From positions 1 to 16,886 of the forward strand of contig JANZZQ010000011.1 of NCBI GenBank assembly GCA_026419315.1: 16,886 nt of DNA. Reading direction: 5' to 3'. Shown here piece by piece: positions 7,248 to 14,998 of the stretch. This stretch comes from Armatimonadota bacterium (GTDB lineage: Bacteria > Armatimonadota > Fervidibacteria > Fervidibacterales > Fervidibacteraceae). Every line of letters begins with the position of its first letter. Within the stretch, counting starts at the first letter, position 1. The position numbers and the translations under genes are program-made. The notes below the pieces were generated by a model that was not told the origin of the DNA, did no database searches, and saw only the letters and a list, made by a program, of their open reading frames with translations.

Positions 7248-8097
7248 GGGGCACAAGGGACACAAGGCAGTGGACAAAGGTGAAACCGATAAGCAATCAA
7301 CCAGCAACACTCGACTCATCGGCGAATTGTTTGAACAACTTGTTCAGGTTATGGCTGCATTGAGGGGACCCAACGGTTGCCCTTGGGACAAGGCTCAAAC
7401 CCACGAAAGCATAAAACGCAATACGATTGAAGAGGCGTATGAGGTTGCGAGTGCGATTGAGGAAAACAACCCAGAGAAGTTGCGTGAGGAATTGGGGGAC
7501 TTACTGCTCCAAGTTGTCTTCCACGCACAGATGGCAAGCGAAATGAACCGATTTGACATTTCCGATGTGCTGAAGGGACTTGTCCAAAAATTAATCGAAC
7601 GGCATCCCCATGTCTTCGGTGAGAGGAAAGTTGAAACACCTGAACAGGCTCTCGCTCAATGGGAAAGCATTAAAGCGAACGAACGGGAACGGTCAGGGTC
7701 TTTAATGGACGGATTGGCCTGGTCGTTGCCTTCTTTGATGCTCGCTCATCATGCTCAAAAACGAGCAGCGCAGGTCGGGTTTGACTGGAACGACCCACTC
7801 CCAGCGCTCCAGAAACTCAAGGAAGAGATTGAGGAAGTTGAGAGCGTGTTAAGTGGTGACAGGTCGGATAGGAAAAGGCTTGAAGATGAGATCGGCGATT
7901 TGTTGTTTGCAGCCGTGAACGTGGCTCGCTTGTCGGGCGTGGATGCTGAGATGGCCTTGAGAAACGCTGTCCGAAAATTTGTGTCTCGCTTCAAGGCAAT
8001 TGAGGAAACCGCGAAAAAGCAGGGTAAATCCCTTGCCGAAATGGAACTTGACGAGATGGACGCAATTTGGGACGAAGTGAAAAGCAGGGAGCGGTGA
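7228..8097 (+). CDS. mazG: Nucleoside triphosphate pyrophosphohydrolase MazG
   Basis: MazG hydrolyses (d)NTPs to monophosphate and pyrophosphate, with roles in cleaning nucleotide pools and, in some bacteria, lowering ppGpp. The protein is the long two-domain type. Domain 1 holds GCPWDKAQTHESI and the metal-binding EE-x2-E...E-x2-D set (Glu68, Glu69, Glu72, Glu88, Asp91 from the chosen start). Domain 2 holds KLKEEIEEVE and LEDEIGDLLFAAVN. GTG at 7228 is preferred because AAGGAGGGAGG ends about 10 bases upstream, giving 289 residues and a 20-base overlap with the lipoprotein gene. A longer frame from TTG at 7141 would add 29 residues lying wholly inside that gene. The first 25 or so residues are lysine, glycine and histidine rich (KGHKGHK) and outside the conserved domain. 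It closes this plus-strand run. Confidence 0.93.
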   Translation: MSKAHNKGHKGHKAVDKGETDKQSTSNTRLIGELFEQLVQVMAALRGPNGCPWDKAQTHESIKRNTIEEAYEVASAIEENNPEKLREELGDLLLQVVFHAQMASEMNRFDISDVLKGLVQKLIERHPHVFGERKVETPEQALAQWESIKANERERSGSLMDGLAWSLPSLMLAHHAQKRAAQVGFDWNDPLPALQKLKEEIEEVESVLSGDRSDRKRLEDEIGDLLFAAVNVARLSGVDAEMALRNAVRKFVSRFKAIEETAKKQGKSLAEMELDEMDAIWDEVKSRER

Positions 8098-8136
8098 CGC
8101 TCTTTGTTCGTAAGGTTTGTCGGCAATCACCCTTCA

Positions 8137-8195
8137 CGCCACCGGTTTTAACCTTTGGTTGGCGATGGAACTAATAGGCGCCGGTTCATTCGGCG
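8137..8195 (+). terminator. Two stem-loops downstream of mazG, possible weak terminator
   Basis: CGCCACC (8137-8143) can pair with GGTTGGCG (8157-8164) with one bulged base, and CGCCG (8179-8183) pairs with CGGCG (8191-8195) around a 7-base loop. They start 40 bases after the mazG stop. Neither is followed by a T-run, so intrinsic termination would be inefficient. They could instead be processing or stabilising structures. The rest of 8098-8300 shows no gene. Confidence 0.25.
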
Positions 8196-8300
8196 AAAAG
8201 CAACTCACCCTCTGAAGACGGCACCCGCAAATTTCGTCAACAACATGGTTGGAGAAACTACTTACACATTGCTTTGCGACAAAGGGCAATAAATTCACCT

Positions 8301-8328
8301 TTGACAATCGCAAGGGTTGTGTTAAAAT
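8301..8328 (+). promoter_or_regulatory. Sigma70-type promoter upstream of the small-protein/tRNA unit
   Basis: A perfect -35 TTGACA at 8301-8306 is followed by a 16-base spacer and the -10 TAAAAT at 8323-8328 (five of six consensus bases). Transcription would begin near 8335, about 38 bases before the chosen GTG start of the small basic protein gene. This is the best-matching promoter I saw in the window. It could drive the small gene, the tRNA and the accB-secD-secF genes as one transcript, as no terminator is visible between them. Confidence 0.7.
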
Positions 8329-8372
8329 AGTTTGCGCTGTCCGCAGGAAAGCCAACGGAGGTGTCTGATTGC

Positions 8373-8588
8373 GTGGCAGGTTTGAGAAAAGTCAAAATCA
8401 ATTGGGAACTGTTGAGGTCTTTTGACCCGACACCACTTTTGACCCTTGAGCAAGAGTTGGAAGAAGCGGTTCGGCAGGAATATGAAGAGCGACGGATGGC
8501 ATACTTGACCAAGAAGAAGGAATCAAAGCGCCGTCGCCGCGGTGCAGCAGCCACCGCTACAGAAGAGGCTGCAACAATCTCACTTTAA
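8373..8588 (+). CDS. Small basic protein of unknown function next to a tRNA gene
   Basis: I do not recognise this 71-residue protein with confidence. The first half is mixed (MAGLRKVKINWELLRSFDP), then comes a likely helix rich in Glu, Tyr and Arg (LEQELEEAVRQEYEERRM), then a strongly basic patch KKKESKRRRR, then an Ala/Thr/Glu tail. A basic patch after an acidic helix is loosely like ribosomal protein bS21, but the conserved bS21 core is not clear. GTG at 8373 is chosen because GGAGGTG at 8357-8363 leaves 9 bases of spacing; the earlier GTG at 8361 overlaps that site. A strong promoter at 8301-8328 and a good ribosome site support a real gene. Its TAA stop is one base from the tRNA gene, so the transcript must be cut to release the tRNA. 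RNA binding is inferred from composition only. Confidence 0.65.
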   Translation: MAGLRKVKINWELLRSFDPTPLLTLEQELEEAVRQEYEERRMAYLTKKKESKRRRRGAAATATEEAATISL

Positions 8589-8589
8589 C

Positions 8590-8661
8590 GGCGGCGTAGC
8601 TCAGCGGCAGAGCACGCGGCTCATAACCGCGGGGTCCAGGGTTCGAATCCCTGCGCCGCCA
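8590..8661 (+). tRNA. tRNA with CAT anticodon (elongator tRNA-Met likely)
   Basis: A complete 72-base cloverleaf is present. The acceptor stem GGCGGCG pairs with CGCCGCC, the D stem is GCTC/GAGC, and the anticodon stem CGCGG/CCGCG encloses loop CTCATAA with anticodon CAT at 8622-8624. The T stem CAGGG/CCCTG carries loop TTCGAAT, and the discriminator base is A. G1-C72 pairs normally and the anticodon stem lacks the three consecutive G-C pairs of initiators, so it is not initiator tRNA. A tRNA-Ile2 whose C34 becomes lysidine is the alternative. The 3' CCA is not encoded (the next bases are CAA) and must be added by the CCA enzyme. The fully G-C acceptor stem suits a warm-growing host. Confidence 0.96.
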
Positions 8662-8695
8662 CAATTCCCACTTTAGGCATAGGGGCGAAAACGGG

Positions 8696-9205
8696 ATGGA
8701 GTATTTGCGAGAAGAGCCACTAACATCGCCGACCATTGATTTAAACTGGATCCGCCAACTAATCGCTTTGGTGGAGCGGGAAGATTTAGCGGAATTGATT
8801 GTCAGTCAAGGTGAGGTCACGGTCATCGTGAGGGGGCGGAATTTCCGCTTCCCTTGCTCCTTTGGACCCACAACGGCTGCTCAATTTGTGACAAGTTCTG
8901 AAACCTCAATTGAGGTCAGTGAGCACGAAACCAGACCTCGTGAAATCGTTCCCGACGAACGACTGTTTCACATAACCGCTCCCTTGACAGGAGTTTTTTA
9001 CTCGCGACCTCGCCCTGACTCTCCGCCTTTCGTAACTGTCGGAAGTGTAGTTGAACCCGACCAAGTTGTTGCTTTAGTTGAGGCGATGAAGTTCTTCAAT
9101 GAGGTCAGAAGCGAAGTGAAAGGCATCGTCAGGGAAATCATACCAAAGGATGGACAACTGGTCAAACACGGAGATACACTGATTGTTTTGGAGCGACTTG
9201 ATTGA
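8696..9205 (+). CDS. accB: Biotin carboxyl carrier protein of acetyl-CoA carboxylase
   Basis: AccB carries biotin between the carboxylase and transferase parts of acetyl-CoA carboxylase, the first step of fatty acid synthesis. Of its 169 residues, the N-terminal 10-55 (DLNWIRQLIALVEREDLAEL) match the usual AccB head, and 55-88 are a variable linker. The biotinyl domain runs from TAPLTGVFYSRPRPDSPPFV to the end. The biotin attachment site is VEAMKFFNEV with Lys132. The usual pair after AMK is MM or LM; FF is uncommon. ATG at 8696 follows AGGGG about 12 bases upstream, and the start is consistent with family length. accC, the usual next gene, is absent; secD follows 18 bases later. It lies 34 bases after the tRNA and probably shares its promoter. 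Confidence 0.92.
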   Translation: MEYLREEPLTSPTIDLNWIRQLIALVEREDLAELIVSQGEVTVIVRGRNFRFPCSFGPTTAAQFVTSSETSIEVSEHETRPREIVPDERLFHITAPLTGVFYSRPRPDSPPFVTVGSVVEPDQVVALVEAMKFFNEVRSEVKGIVREIIPKDGQLVKHGDTLIVLERLD

Positions 9206-9223
9206 CACGGAGGCGAGCGAGAA

Positions 9224-11191
9224 ATGACCGCAATCGTTCAACGGCGAATGCTAATCACCCTCCTTGTTGGATTTGTTGCCTTTTTGGTCGCTTTTAAACC
9301 GTTCAGGCTCGGCCCGTTTGAGGAATTTCGTGTTGAGTTAAGGATGCGCTACCGCTTCGTTGAGCCTTTCTCTCAACTGGCGAAAGACCGACCGATGGAG
9401 CAGTTAGTTCGGGAAATTCTGGAAAAAGCGAAGTTTGAAAAGCCAGAATTCACCAGCATAAAAACCGTCGGTGAACACGTTTTGGTCATTGAGGATGATG
9501 CTGCTGGTAGCATGTCGGAAGCCTTGAAGCGGCAGGAGCAACTTAACTCGATAATCCTGAGAAGCTTTCCAAAAGCGCAGTTGATTGATTCGGAGCGTCA
9601 AGCAAGGGGCGAGCGGCCAGTTTGGCAGATTGGGCGTATTGGGATTTTCAAACCTTCCTTAAACCTTCTGCTGGGATTGGACTTACAGGGAGGTTCTCGC
9701 ATTGTCCTTCAATGCCGCCGTGCTGAGTTTGTTTTCGAACTTGACAAACCTATTGACCCGAAACACCGGGAAGCAGCACAGGAAACGATAACCGCTGCCC
9801 TTGAGCGAAAAGGGTTGGAGAATTTTGATGTGTTGGTGGAGGAAACTGGTAAGGTGATTTTTGTCCGATCACAAGCCACTGCGAGGGAGGCGGAAAGTCA
9901 AGTCCGATTGATTGAGACGACCCTCCGCTCACTTTACGGTGGCGCCCGGGAGCTGAAAGAGCGCCGCCAATTCTTCCCGTTGGACGCCGCGAAAGTTAAC
10001 ACTGTCAGAGAAATCGTGGAACGGCGAGTGAACCGATACGGGGTTTCTGAGCCGCAGGTTTACGTTGAGGGGACAGACAGGGTAGTTGTTGAAATGCCCG
10101 GTGTCCGCAACCCGGAAGAAGCCCTCAGGCTTATCGGTGAGATGGGAGAACTTGAGTTCAGGAGCGTCCCGGAAAAATACCGAGTTGAAGTTGAAACGAG
10201 CCCCACAGGAACGAAAGAGCAAGTCATATTCCGCGACTCCCAAGGCAGGGAAGTGCCTCAATATCAGGTCTACGCCGAATCAAAATTAGTTGTCAAGGGG
10301 ACTGAGTTAAGCCCTCCAACTGTTGTGGGTTACGATGAGTTTGGTCGTCCAGAAGTTCACTTGACTTTGAACCGGGAAGGCGCTCGTAAGTTCGCCGACT
10401 TCACCCGCCGAAATGTCGGAAAACACCTGGCAATCTGGTATGACCGGGAGTGCATAAGCGCACCGGTCGTTCAAGAACCGATTCTGGACGGTCGCGCCCG
10501 CATAACAGGCATCGGCTCGTTTGAGGAGGCGAACTTGCTTAAAGTCATCTTGGACGCAGGTGCTCTACCCGTTCCAGTTTCCGTTCTTTGGCGTCAAAGC
10601 ATATCGCCTACTTTGGGAACTGACACAATCCACAAAAGCGTCAACGCGGGAATCCTCGCCGCAATTTTGATTGCCGCCTTCATGATAGGTTACTATCGTT
10701 TGCCCGGTGTGCTTGCTTGTGTGGCTTTGTTGATTTACTTTCTGATCGTGCTTGCGGTAATGAGCCTTCAAGTTGGGGATTGGCGTCCAGTTTTAACTTT
10801 GCCGGGAATTGTCGGTTTGATAGTTTCGTTGGGTATGGCAGTTGATGTCAATGTCATCAGTTTTGAGAGACTCAAAGAGGAATTGAGGGCGAAACGACCT
10901 TTGCGCACCGCCGTTGAACTCGCCTTTGAACGTTCTTGGACAGCCATCCTTGACGCCCATGTGACCGTTTTGATCGCAGCAGCGGTCCTTTACTACTTCG
11001 GCACAGGTCCAGTCAAAGGCTTCGCCACAACTTTGACCATTGGCACTCTCGCCAACTTGTTCAGTGCTTTCTTCTCGGTTCGGGGCATGATGGAATGGGT
11101 TGTCCGAACCAAAATCGGGGAGCGAACAAGCTGGTTCCAGACCTTCGCGGACATTCCCGCAATTCAACGGTTAATCACCGCTCAGCGATAA
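9224..11191 (+). CDS. secD: Protein translocase subunit SecD
   Basis: SecD works with SecF in the inner membrane to drive late steps of Sec protein export using the proton gradient. The 655-residue protein has one N-terminal membrane helix (about 10-25), then a roughly 120-residue head region before GLDLQGG (151-157), comparable in placement to E. coli SecD. The periplasmic P1 domain includes VREIVERRVNRYGVSEPQ (about 261-277). Five C-terminal helices cover about 473-490, 494-515, 522-545, 577-593 and 600-624. The conserved membrane aspartate is Asp541 in MAVDVNVISFERLKEEL, equivalent to the proton-pathway Asp519 of E. coli. ATG at 9224 follows GGAGG by about 11 bases. secF starts 21 bases after its stop. 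yajC, a frequent upstream partner, is replaced here by accB. Confidence 0.97.
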   Translation: MTAIVQRRMLITLLVGFVAFLVAFKPFRLGPFEEFRVELRMRYRFVEPFSQLAKDRPMEQLVREILEKAKFEKPEFTSIKTVGEHVLVIEDDAAGSMSEALKRQEQLNSIILRSFPKAQLIDSERQARGERPVWQIGRIGIFKPSLNLLLGLDLQGGSRIVLQCRRAEFVFELDKPIDPKHREAAQETITAALERKGLENFDVLVEETGKVIFVRSQATAREAESQVRLIETTLRSLYGGARELKERRQFFPLDAAKVNTVREIVERRVNRYGVSEPQVYVEGTDRVVVEMPGVRNPEEALRLIGEMGELEFRSVPEKYRVEVETSPTGTKEQVIFRDSQGREVPQYQVYAESKLVVKGTELSPPTVVGYDEFGRPEVHLTLNREGARKFADFTRRNVGKHLAIWYDRECISAPVVQEPILDGRARITGIGSFEEANLLKVILDAGALPVPVSVLWRQSISPTLGTDTIHKSVNAGILAAILIAAFMIGYYRLPGVLACVALLIYFLIVLAVMSLQVGDWRPVLTLPGIVGLIVSLGMAVDVNVISFERLKEELRAKRPLRTAVELAFERSWTAILDAHVTVLIAAAVLYYFGTGPVKGFATTLTIGTLANLFSAFFSVRGMMEWVVRTKIGERTSWFQTFADIPAIQRLITAQR

Positions 11192-11212
11192 CCTTGAAGT
11201 GCGAAGGAAGGG

Positions 11213-12346
11213 ATGACAATGCAAGTGACCGAGCGATTCGACATTGTGGGCAAAACGAAGATTTGGTTGGGGGCTGCTATTGCCGTCATGCTGTTAGGCC
11301 TAATGGGGCTGTTCGTTCGGGGGTTCAACCTGGGTTTGGACTTCACAGGCGGTGCTTTGTATCAGTTCAAATTCCCCGAAAAAGTCGCCACAACGCCAAG
11401 GGAGGAAGTTCAAATCGCAAGCGAAGTTCGTTCCATGCTTGGGCGTTTGAATTTGCCCTCCCAACCCGTCATCCAAATTGCTGAAGGCGACACCCTGCTC
11501 ATCCGCTTGAAGATTCAAAGTGAAAGGGAAAGCGAACGGTGGAGAGCAGAAATTTTGCAAGCTCTCAGGCAAAAGTACCCGAAAATTGAAGAAGCGGGAA
11601 CAGAATTCATCGGCTCTGTGGTCGGGAGCGAATTGACGAGGTCCGCTATTTTGGCAACCATTTTCGGTTTGGTGCTCGTTTCCCTTTTCATTTGGTTTCG
11701 TTACCAAATTCTGGGTGCAGGTTGGTTGTTCTCTTTGGGGGCACTATTTGCCCTTGCCCATGATGTCTTGGTCCTCGTCGGCTTCACCGCCTGGTCGCAA
11801 ATTGAGGTTAACAGCTCCTTCATCGCTGCACTGTTGACGGTGGCGGGTTACTCGGTTCAGGATACGGTGGTCATTTACGACCGAATCAGGGAAAACTTGA
11901 AGGTTCGTCGCGGTTGGGCATTTGAGCGAATCGTCAACTACAGTTTGCTTGAAACTATGTCCCGCTCAATTAACACCTCTTTGACCACAGCATTTGCTTT
12001 GTGGGCGATTTTGCTGGTTGGCGGAGTTGCTGTCAAGCCCTTAGCCTTCTCCCTTTTCATCGGCATCACCGCAGGAACATACTCATCCATTTTCATTGCA
12101 GCCCCGCTCGTCTTGTTGATGCAGCGTTGGTGGGAAGCTAAGGCAGCACTGAAGCGCCCCGCTGCAGCGCCGGTTCGTCGCCCTGTTCCAGAGCAGCGCC
12201 CAATTTTGCGGGTAACGACCCCTACTGCGGAAGCGGAAGCAGGTGAAGTGGCGGAAAAACCAGCTTCGTCGCCAACCGGGAGCATCCTTCGTCCAAGCGC
12301 AACAACGCCTTCCCCACGAAAACCTCGACGGAAGCGTCGGCGATAG
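11213..12346 (+). CDS. secF: Protein translocase subunit SecF with basic C-terminal extension
   Basis: This is the SecD partner in the Sec export complex. The 377-residue protein has an N-terminal helix (about 18-36), GLDFTGG at 41-47, a periplasmic region to about 140, and five helices ending near 303. TVAGYSVQDTVVIYDRIREN holds the conserved Asp217, equivalent to Asp213 of E. coli. After the last helix comes a tail of about 70 residues (308-377). It is rich in Pro, Ala, Thr and Arg and ends in PRKPRRKRRR. Ordinary SecF proteins end soon after the last helix, so the tail is unusual; it should be cytoplasmic and positively charged, possibly contacting ribosomes, RNA or lipid. The start may be ATG 11213 or ATG 11219. 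The AAGGAAGGG ribosome site fits the second slightly better, a difference of two residues. Confidence 0.96.
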   Translation: MTMQVTERFDIVGKTKIWLGAAIAVMLLGLMGLFVRGFNLGLDFTGGALYQFKFPEKVATTPREEVQIASEVRSMLGRLNLPSQPVIQIAEGDTLLIRLKIQSERESERWRAEILQALRQKYPKIEEAGTEFIGSVVGSELTRSAILATIFGLVLVSLFIWFRYQILGAGWLFSLGALFALAHDVLVLVGFTAWSQIEVNSSFIAALLTVAGYSVQDTVVIYDRIRENLKVRRGWAFERIVNYSLLETMSRSINTSLTTAFALWAILLVGGVAVKPLAFSLFIGITAGTYSSIFIAAPLVLLMQRWWEAKAALKRPAAAPVRRPVPEQRPILRVTTPTAEAEAGEVAEKPASSPTGSILRPSATTPSPRKPRRKRRR

Positions 12347-12456
12347 AGTTCTGACAAGTATGGGAAAGTGAGGCTGCTGCTAAACCCTGCCAAAACCGAT
12401 TCCATGTCCTTTGACCACGGTGTCGCGTCACAGGTTTGACAAAGAGGTGGCAGGAT

Positions 12457-13188
12457 ATGCAGTTTCAAAGACCCGATGGTCGCGCACCAGACCAGATGCG
12501 TCCTATCAGATTGGTTCGCGGTTGGCATAAGTTTGCGGAAGGTTCATGCTTGATTGAGGTCGGCAACACGCGAGTTCTCTGCACCGCTTCGGTCCTTGAC
12601 AGAGTTCCGCCTTTTTTGAAAGGCACAAACACTGGCTGGGTTACCGCCGAGTATGGAATGCTCCCGCGAGCCACCCACACCCGAAACGAAAGGGAAGCTC
12701 GGTTGGGGCGGCAAGATAGCCGCTCGATTGAAATCCAACGCTTGATCGGTCGTTGCCTTCGAGCCGCTGTTGACCTTTCCGCCCTTGGCGAACGGACAAT
12801 CGTCATTGACTGTGATGTCCTGCAAGGAGATGGGGGGACTCGAGTCGCCGCTATAACCGGGGGGTTCGTAGCCTTGGTGGAAGCACTTTGGAAGATGCAG
12901 CAAGAAGGTTTGCTCAAAAAGTTGCCAATTTACGGCTGCCTCGCCGCAGTTAGTGTCGGTATCGTTAACAAGCAGATGCTCCTTGACTTGAACTACGATG
13001 AAGATTCCCGAGCAAGCGTTGACATGAATGTCGCTATGTTGGAAGATGGACGGCTCGTTGAAATTCAAGCGACTGCCGAAGGCGAAGCCTTTACGAGGGA
13101 GCAGTTTGATCAATTGCTTTCCCTCGCCCAAAAAGGCATACGACAACTGATCGCGTTGCAAAGGAAGGTTCTGGAAGGGATTTTGTGA
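12457..13188 (+). CDS. rph: Ribonuclease PH
   Basis: RNase PH trims the 3' ends of tRNA precursors and some other RNAs by phosphorolysis, working as a hexamer. At 243 residues it matches the usual length of about 240. Visible blocks are RPDGRAPDQMRPI near the start, GWVTAEYGMLPRATHTRNERE, RSIEIQRLIGRCLRAAVDL, DVLQGDGGTR with the phosphate-binding GGTR at 126-129, and the metal-site segment DLNYDEDSRASVDMN (177-191). ATG at 12457 has GAGGTGG 6-8 bases upstream; the longer frame from TTG 12436 lacks its own site. It follows secF by 110 bases without a visible terminator, so it may be read from the same transcript. The upstream tRNA lacks an encoded CCA, and RNase PH would help prepare such 3' ends; that link is inference. 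Confidence 0.96.
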   Translation: MQFQRPDGRAPDQMRPIRLVRGWHKFAEGSCLIEVGNTRVLCTASVLDRVPPFLKGTNTGWVTAEYGMLPRATHTRNEREARLGRQDSRSIEIQRLIGRCLRAAVDLSALGERTIVIDCDVLQGDGGTRVAAITGGFVALVEALWKMQQEGLLKKLPIYGCLAAVSVGIVNKQMLLDLNYDEDSRASVDMNVAMLEDGRLVEIQATAEGEAFTREQFDQLLSLAQKGIRQLIALQRKVLEGIL

Positions 13189-13379
13189 CTTGTTTATTGA
13201 GTGGAAGGCAAGAGGCGAAAGCGAAGTGATGTCAAAGCGAGGGCGAAGTTCAAGAAAAAAACACCATGTCCCCCACGATTTCTTGCGCCGCTCCGCTGAC
13301 TCCTTGTGGCTAACCGTAATCCCAACTAACGAAGCCAGAAGCGAAACTTCGGGAGTTCGCCCTCAAACGAATCCGTCTC

Positions 13380-14774
13380 CTAATCTATCAATCGCTCCAA
13401 CCCAACAGCCCTTGACGCTTTGATAAGAACCAAGTCTCCCGGCAGCAAGAGCTTTCGCCAATTCTCTTTTGCAGCTTCCAAAGTTTCAAACCTAACAATC
13501 CGCTCGCTTTCCATCCCGCAACTTTCAGCGCCCTCAGCGATAGCCAATGCGTTCTCGCCCACAACGATTAGCAAATCAACGGTTTCGGCGGCAACTTGTC
13601 CGACTTCGTGGTGTCCTTGATGGTGAAATTCACCGAGTTCCAACATTTCACCCAACACGGCGACTTTGCGTTTTGCTGGCAACGCTTTTAAAGTTCGCAA
13701 CGCAGCCTTGACAGAATCCGGATTGGCGTTGTATGCGTCGTTGATGACCCAACATCCCGGCGGGTCAAGCCACTGTCGTTGCAAGCGCATCTTTGGCGGT
13801 CGGAAATCCTCAAGCGCTTTGGCAGCAACATCCCAATCAATGTCAAGAACCTTGGCAACCGCAAGTGCACTCAAAGCGTTGCGAGCGTTATGCTCCCCCA
13901 AAACGGGCAGTTTCAGGCTAACGGTATGTTTCCCGTCAGTCGCCGAAAGCGATGTTCCTTCCCAGTTGACTTGACAATTTATCGCCCTGACATCCGCATT
14001 TTGGGAAAACCCGAAAGTGACCACTTTGCCCCTTGCCCGCTCGCGCAAAAAGCCAAAGAATTCGTCATCGGCAGGCAAAACAGAAAACTCGGCGAAATCC
14101 CGTTGCCTGTCCCTAATGTCCAATCCCCATTCTCCCAAAATTTCCGCTTTCGCTTCCGCAATATCTTGTTTTGAACCGAGCAGACCTATGTGAGCGGTGC
14201 CGATGTTGGTGATCACAGCGATATTTGGAGGGGCGATGCGGCAAAGGTATTTGATATCGCCCTTCTTGCGCATCGCGTATTCAAGCACTAACGCTCGGTG
14301 CTCACTCGTCGCTTGCAAAATTGTCAATGGCACTCCAATCTCGTTGTTGAAACTTTCCGGCGAAACAATTGTCGGCATTGAAGTTTGAACGATACTTGCT
14401 ACCATCATCTTCGTCGTGGTTTTACCGCTGCTGCCCGTAATGGCGATGACTCTCAAATTTCCCCCCGAAGAACGCAAAAAATTGAGGTAGTTGGCCGCAA
14501 GGTCACCTAAAGCCCGAAGCGTGTCGGCCACTACGATTTGAGGAACTGGCAATGGAAGCTGACGGGCGACAACGACCGCAACCGCCCCTTTTCGAACCGC
14601 ATCGGCAGCGAATTCGTGACCGTCAAAGCGTTCACCTTTCAAAGCGACAAACAAATCCCCTTGACAAATTCTCCTGCTATCGGTGCTCACCCCGCTGACT
14701 CTTTCTTCGCCCTCAGAGTTTACCAGCCTACCTTTTGTCCACTCGGCAACCAACCGCAAAGGTATCGGAACCAT
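13380..14774 (-). CDS. murF: UDP-N-acetylmuramoyl-tripeptide--D-alanyl-D-alanine ligase MurF
   Basis: MurF adds D-Ala-D-Ala to the UDP-MurNAc tripeptide, the last cytoplasmic ligase step of peptidoglycan precursor synthesis. The 464-residue protein shows the three Mur ligase domains in order. The N-terminal substrate domain has STDSRRICQGDLFVALKGERFDGH. The central ATPase has the P-loop TGSSGKTT (Lys118) and PNIAVITNIGTAHIGLLGS. The C-terminal domain has INDAYNANPDSVKAAL and KVAVLGEMLELGEFHHQGH. ATG at 14774 is favoured over GTG 14780 because GGGTGAT lies 6 bases before it. It is a single minus-strand gene, convergent with rph and divergent from the CPBP protease gene. No murE, mraY or murD is visible, so the usual cell-wall cluster is broken up in this organism or lies elsewhere. 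Confidence 0.96.
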   Translation of the reverse strand: MVPIPLRLVAEWTKGRLVNSEGEERVSGVSTDSRRICQGDLFVALKGERFDGHEFAADAVRKGAVAVVVARQLPLPVPQIVVADTLRALGDLAANYLNFLRSSGGNLRVIAITGSSGKTTTKMMVASIVQTSMPTIVSPESFNNEIGVPLTILQATSEHRALVLEYAMRKKGDIKYLCRIAPPNIAVITNIGTAHIGLLGSKQDIAEAKAEILGEWGLDIRDRQRDFAEFSVLPADDEFFGFLRERARGKVVTFGFSQNADVRAINCQVNWEGTSLSATDGKHTVSLKLPVLGEHNARNALSALAVAKVLDIDWDVAAKALEDFRPPKMRLQRQWLDPPGCWVINDAYNANPDSVKAALRTLKALPAKRKVAVLGEMLELGEFHHQGHHEVGQVAAETVDLLIVVGENALAIAEGAESCGMESERIVRFETLEAAKENWRKLLLPGDLVLIKASRAVGLERLID

Positions 14775-14794
14775 CGGCACATCACCCGTATCTC

Positions 14795-14825
14795 ATTGTA
14801 GCCCACGAAAGTCAAGTTGGGACAA
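14795..14825 (-). promoter_or_regulatory. Possible murF promoter
   Basis: On the minus strand TACAAT (complement of 14795-14800) matches five of six -10 bases. TTGTCC (complement of 14820-14825) is a partial -35 at a wide 19-base spacing. The leader to the murF ATG would be only about 14 bases, just enough for the GGGTGAT ribosome site. The -10 is good, but the spacing weakens the call. Confidence 0.4.
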
Positions 14826-14998
14826 ACTATTTGTGAGGCGTGAAGGGACGCGAAATAAGAGCGAGGCGGTGTTTTGAAAGTTGGGTTCTGCTCAACCGAA
14901 ATCCGTTTGAGTTTTGCGAGCAGATAGGCATACCTTTACGGGCGCAACTTCGCCATTCGCTGTGAAAACCCTGTAAATGAGCCCGAGGCGAAACGGCG

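Noticed and set aside
8273..8291. CTTTG-CGA-CAAAG hairpin just before the promoter at 8301, considered as a mazG terminator
   Set aside because: The stem is only 5 bp, mostly A-T, with no T-run; too weak to claim.
12544..13161. Long open frame of 205 codons antisense to rph
   Set aside because: rph is certain from its motifs, and the antisense frame has no family features. It is a shadow created by codon bias.
13255..13261. Run of seven As, which would be a T-run for a minus-strand murF terminator
   Set aside because: The sequence just upstream on that strand (GTGGGGGACATGGTG) cannot form a stable stem, so it does not make an intrinsic terminator.
13190..13423. Plus-strand open frame of 77 codons between rph and murF, with an SRKK-containing basic start
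   Set aside because: It has no clear ribosome site and no recognisable domain, its composition looks random toward the end, and it overlaps the murF 3' end on the other strand. The 191-base gap holds nothing else that I can support.
14880..14998. Search for a promoter of the CPBP protease gene
   Set aside because: Only poor matches were found, such as TTGTGA-17-AATAAG near 14830; none is good enough to list.
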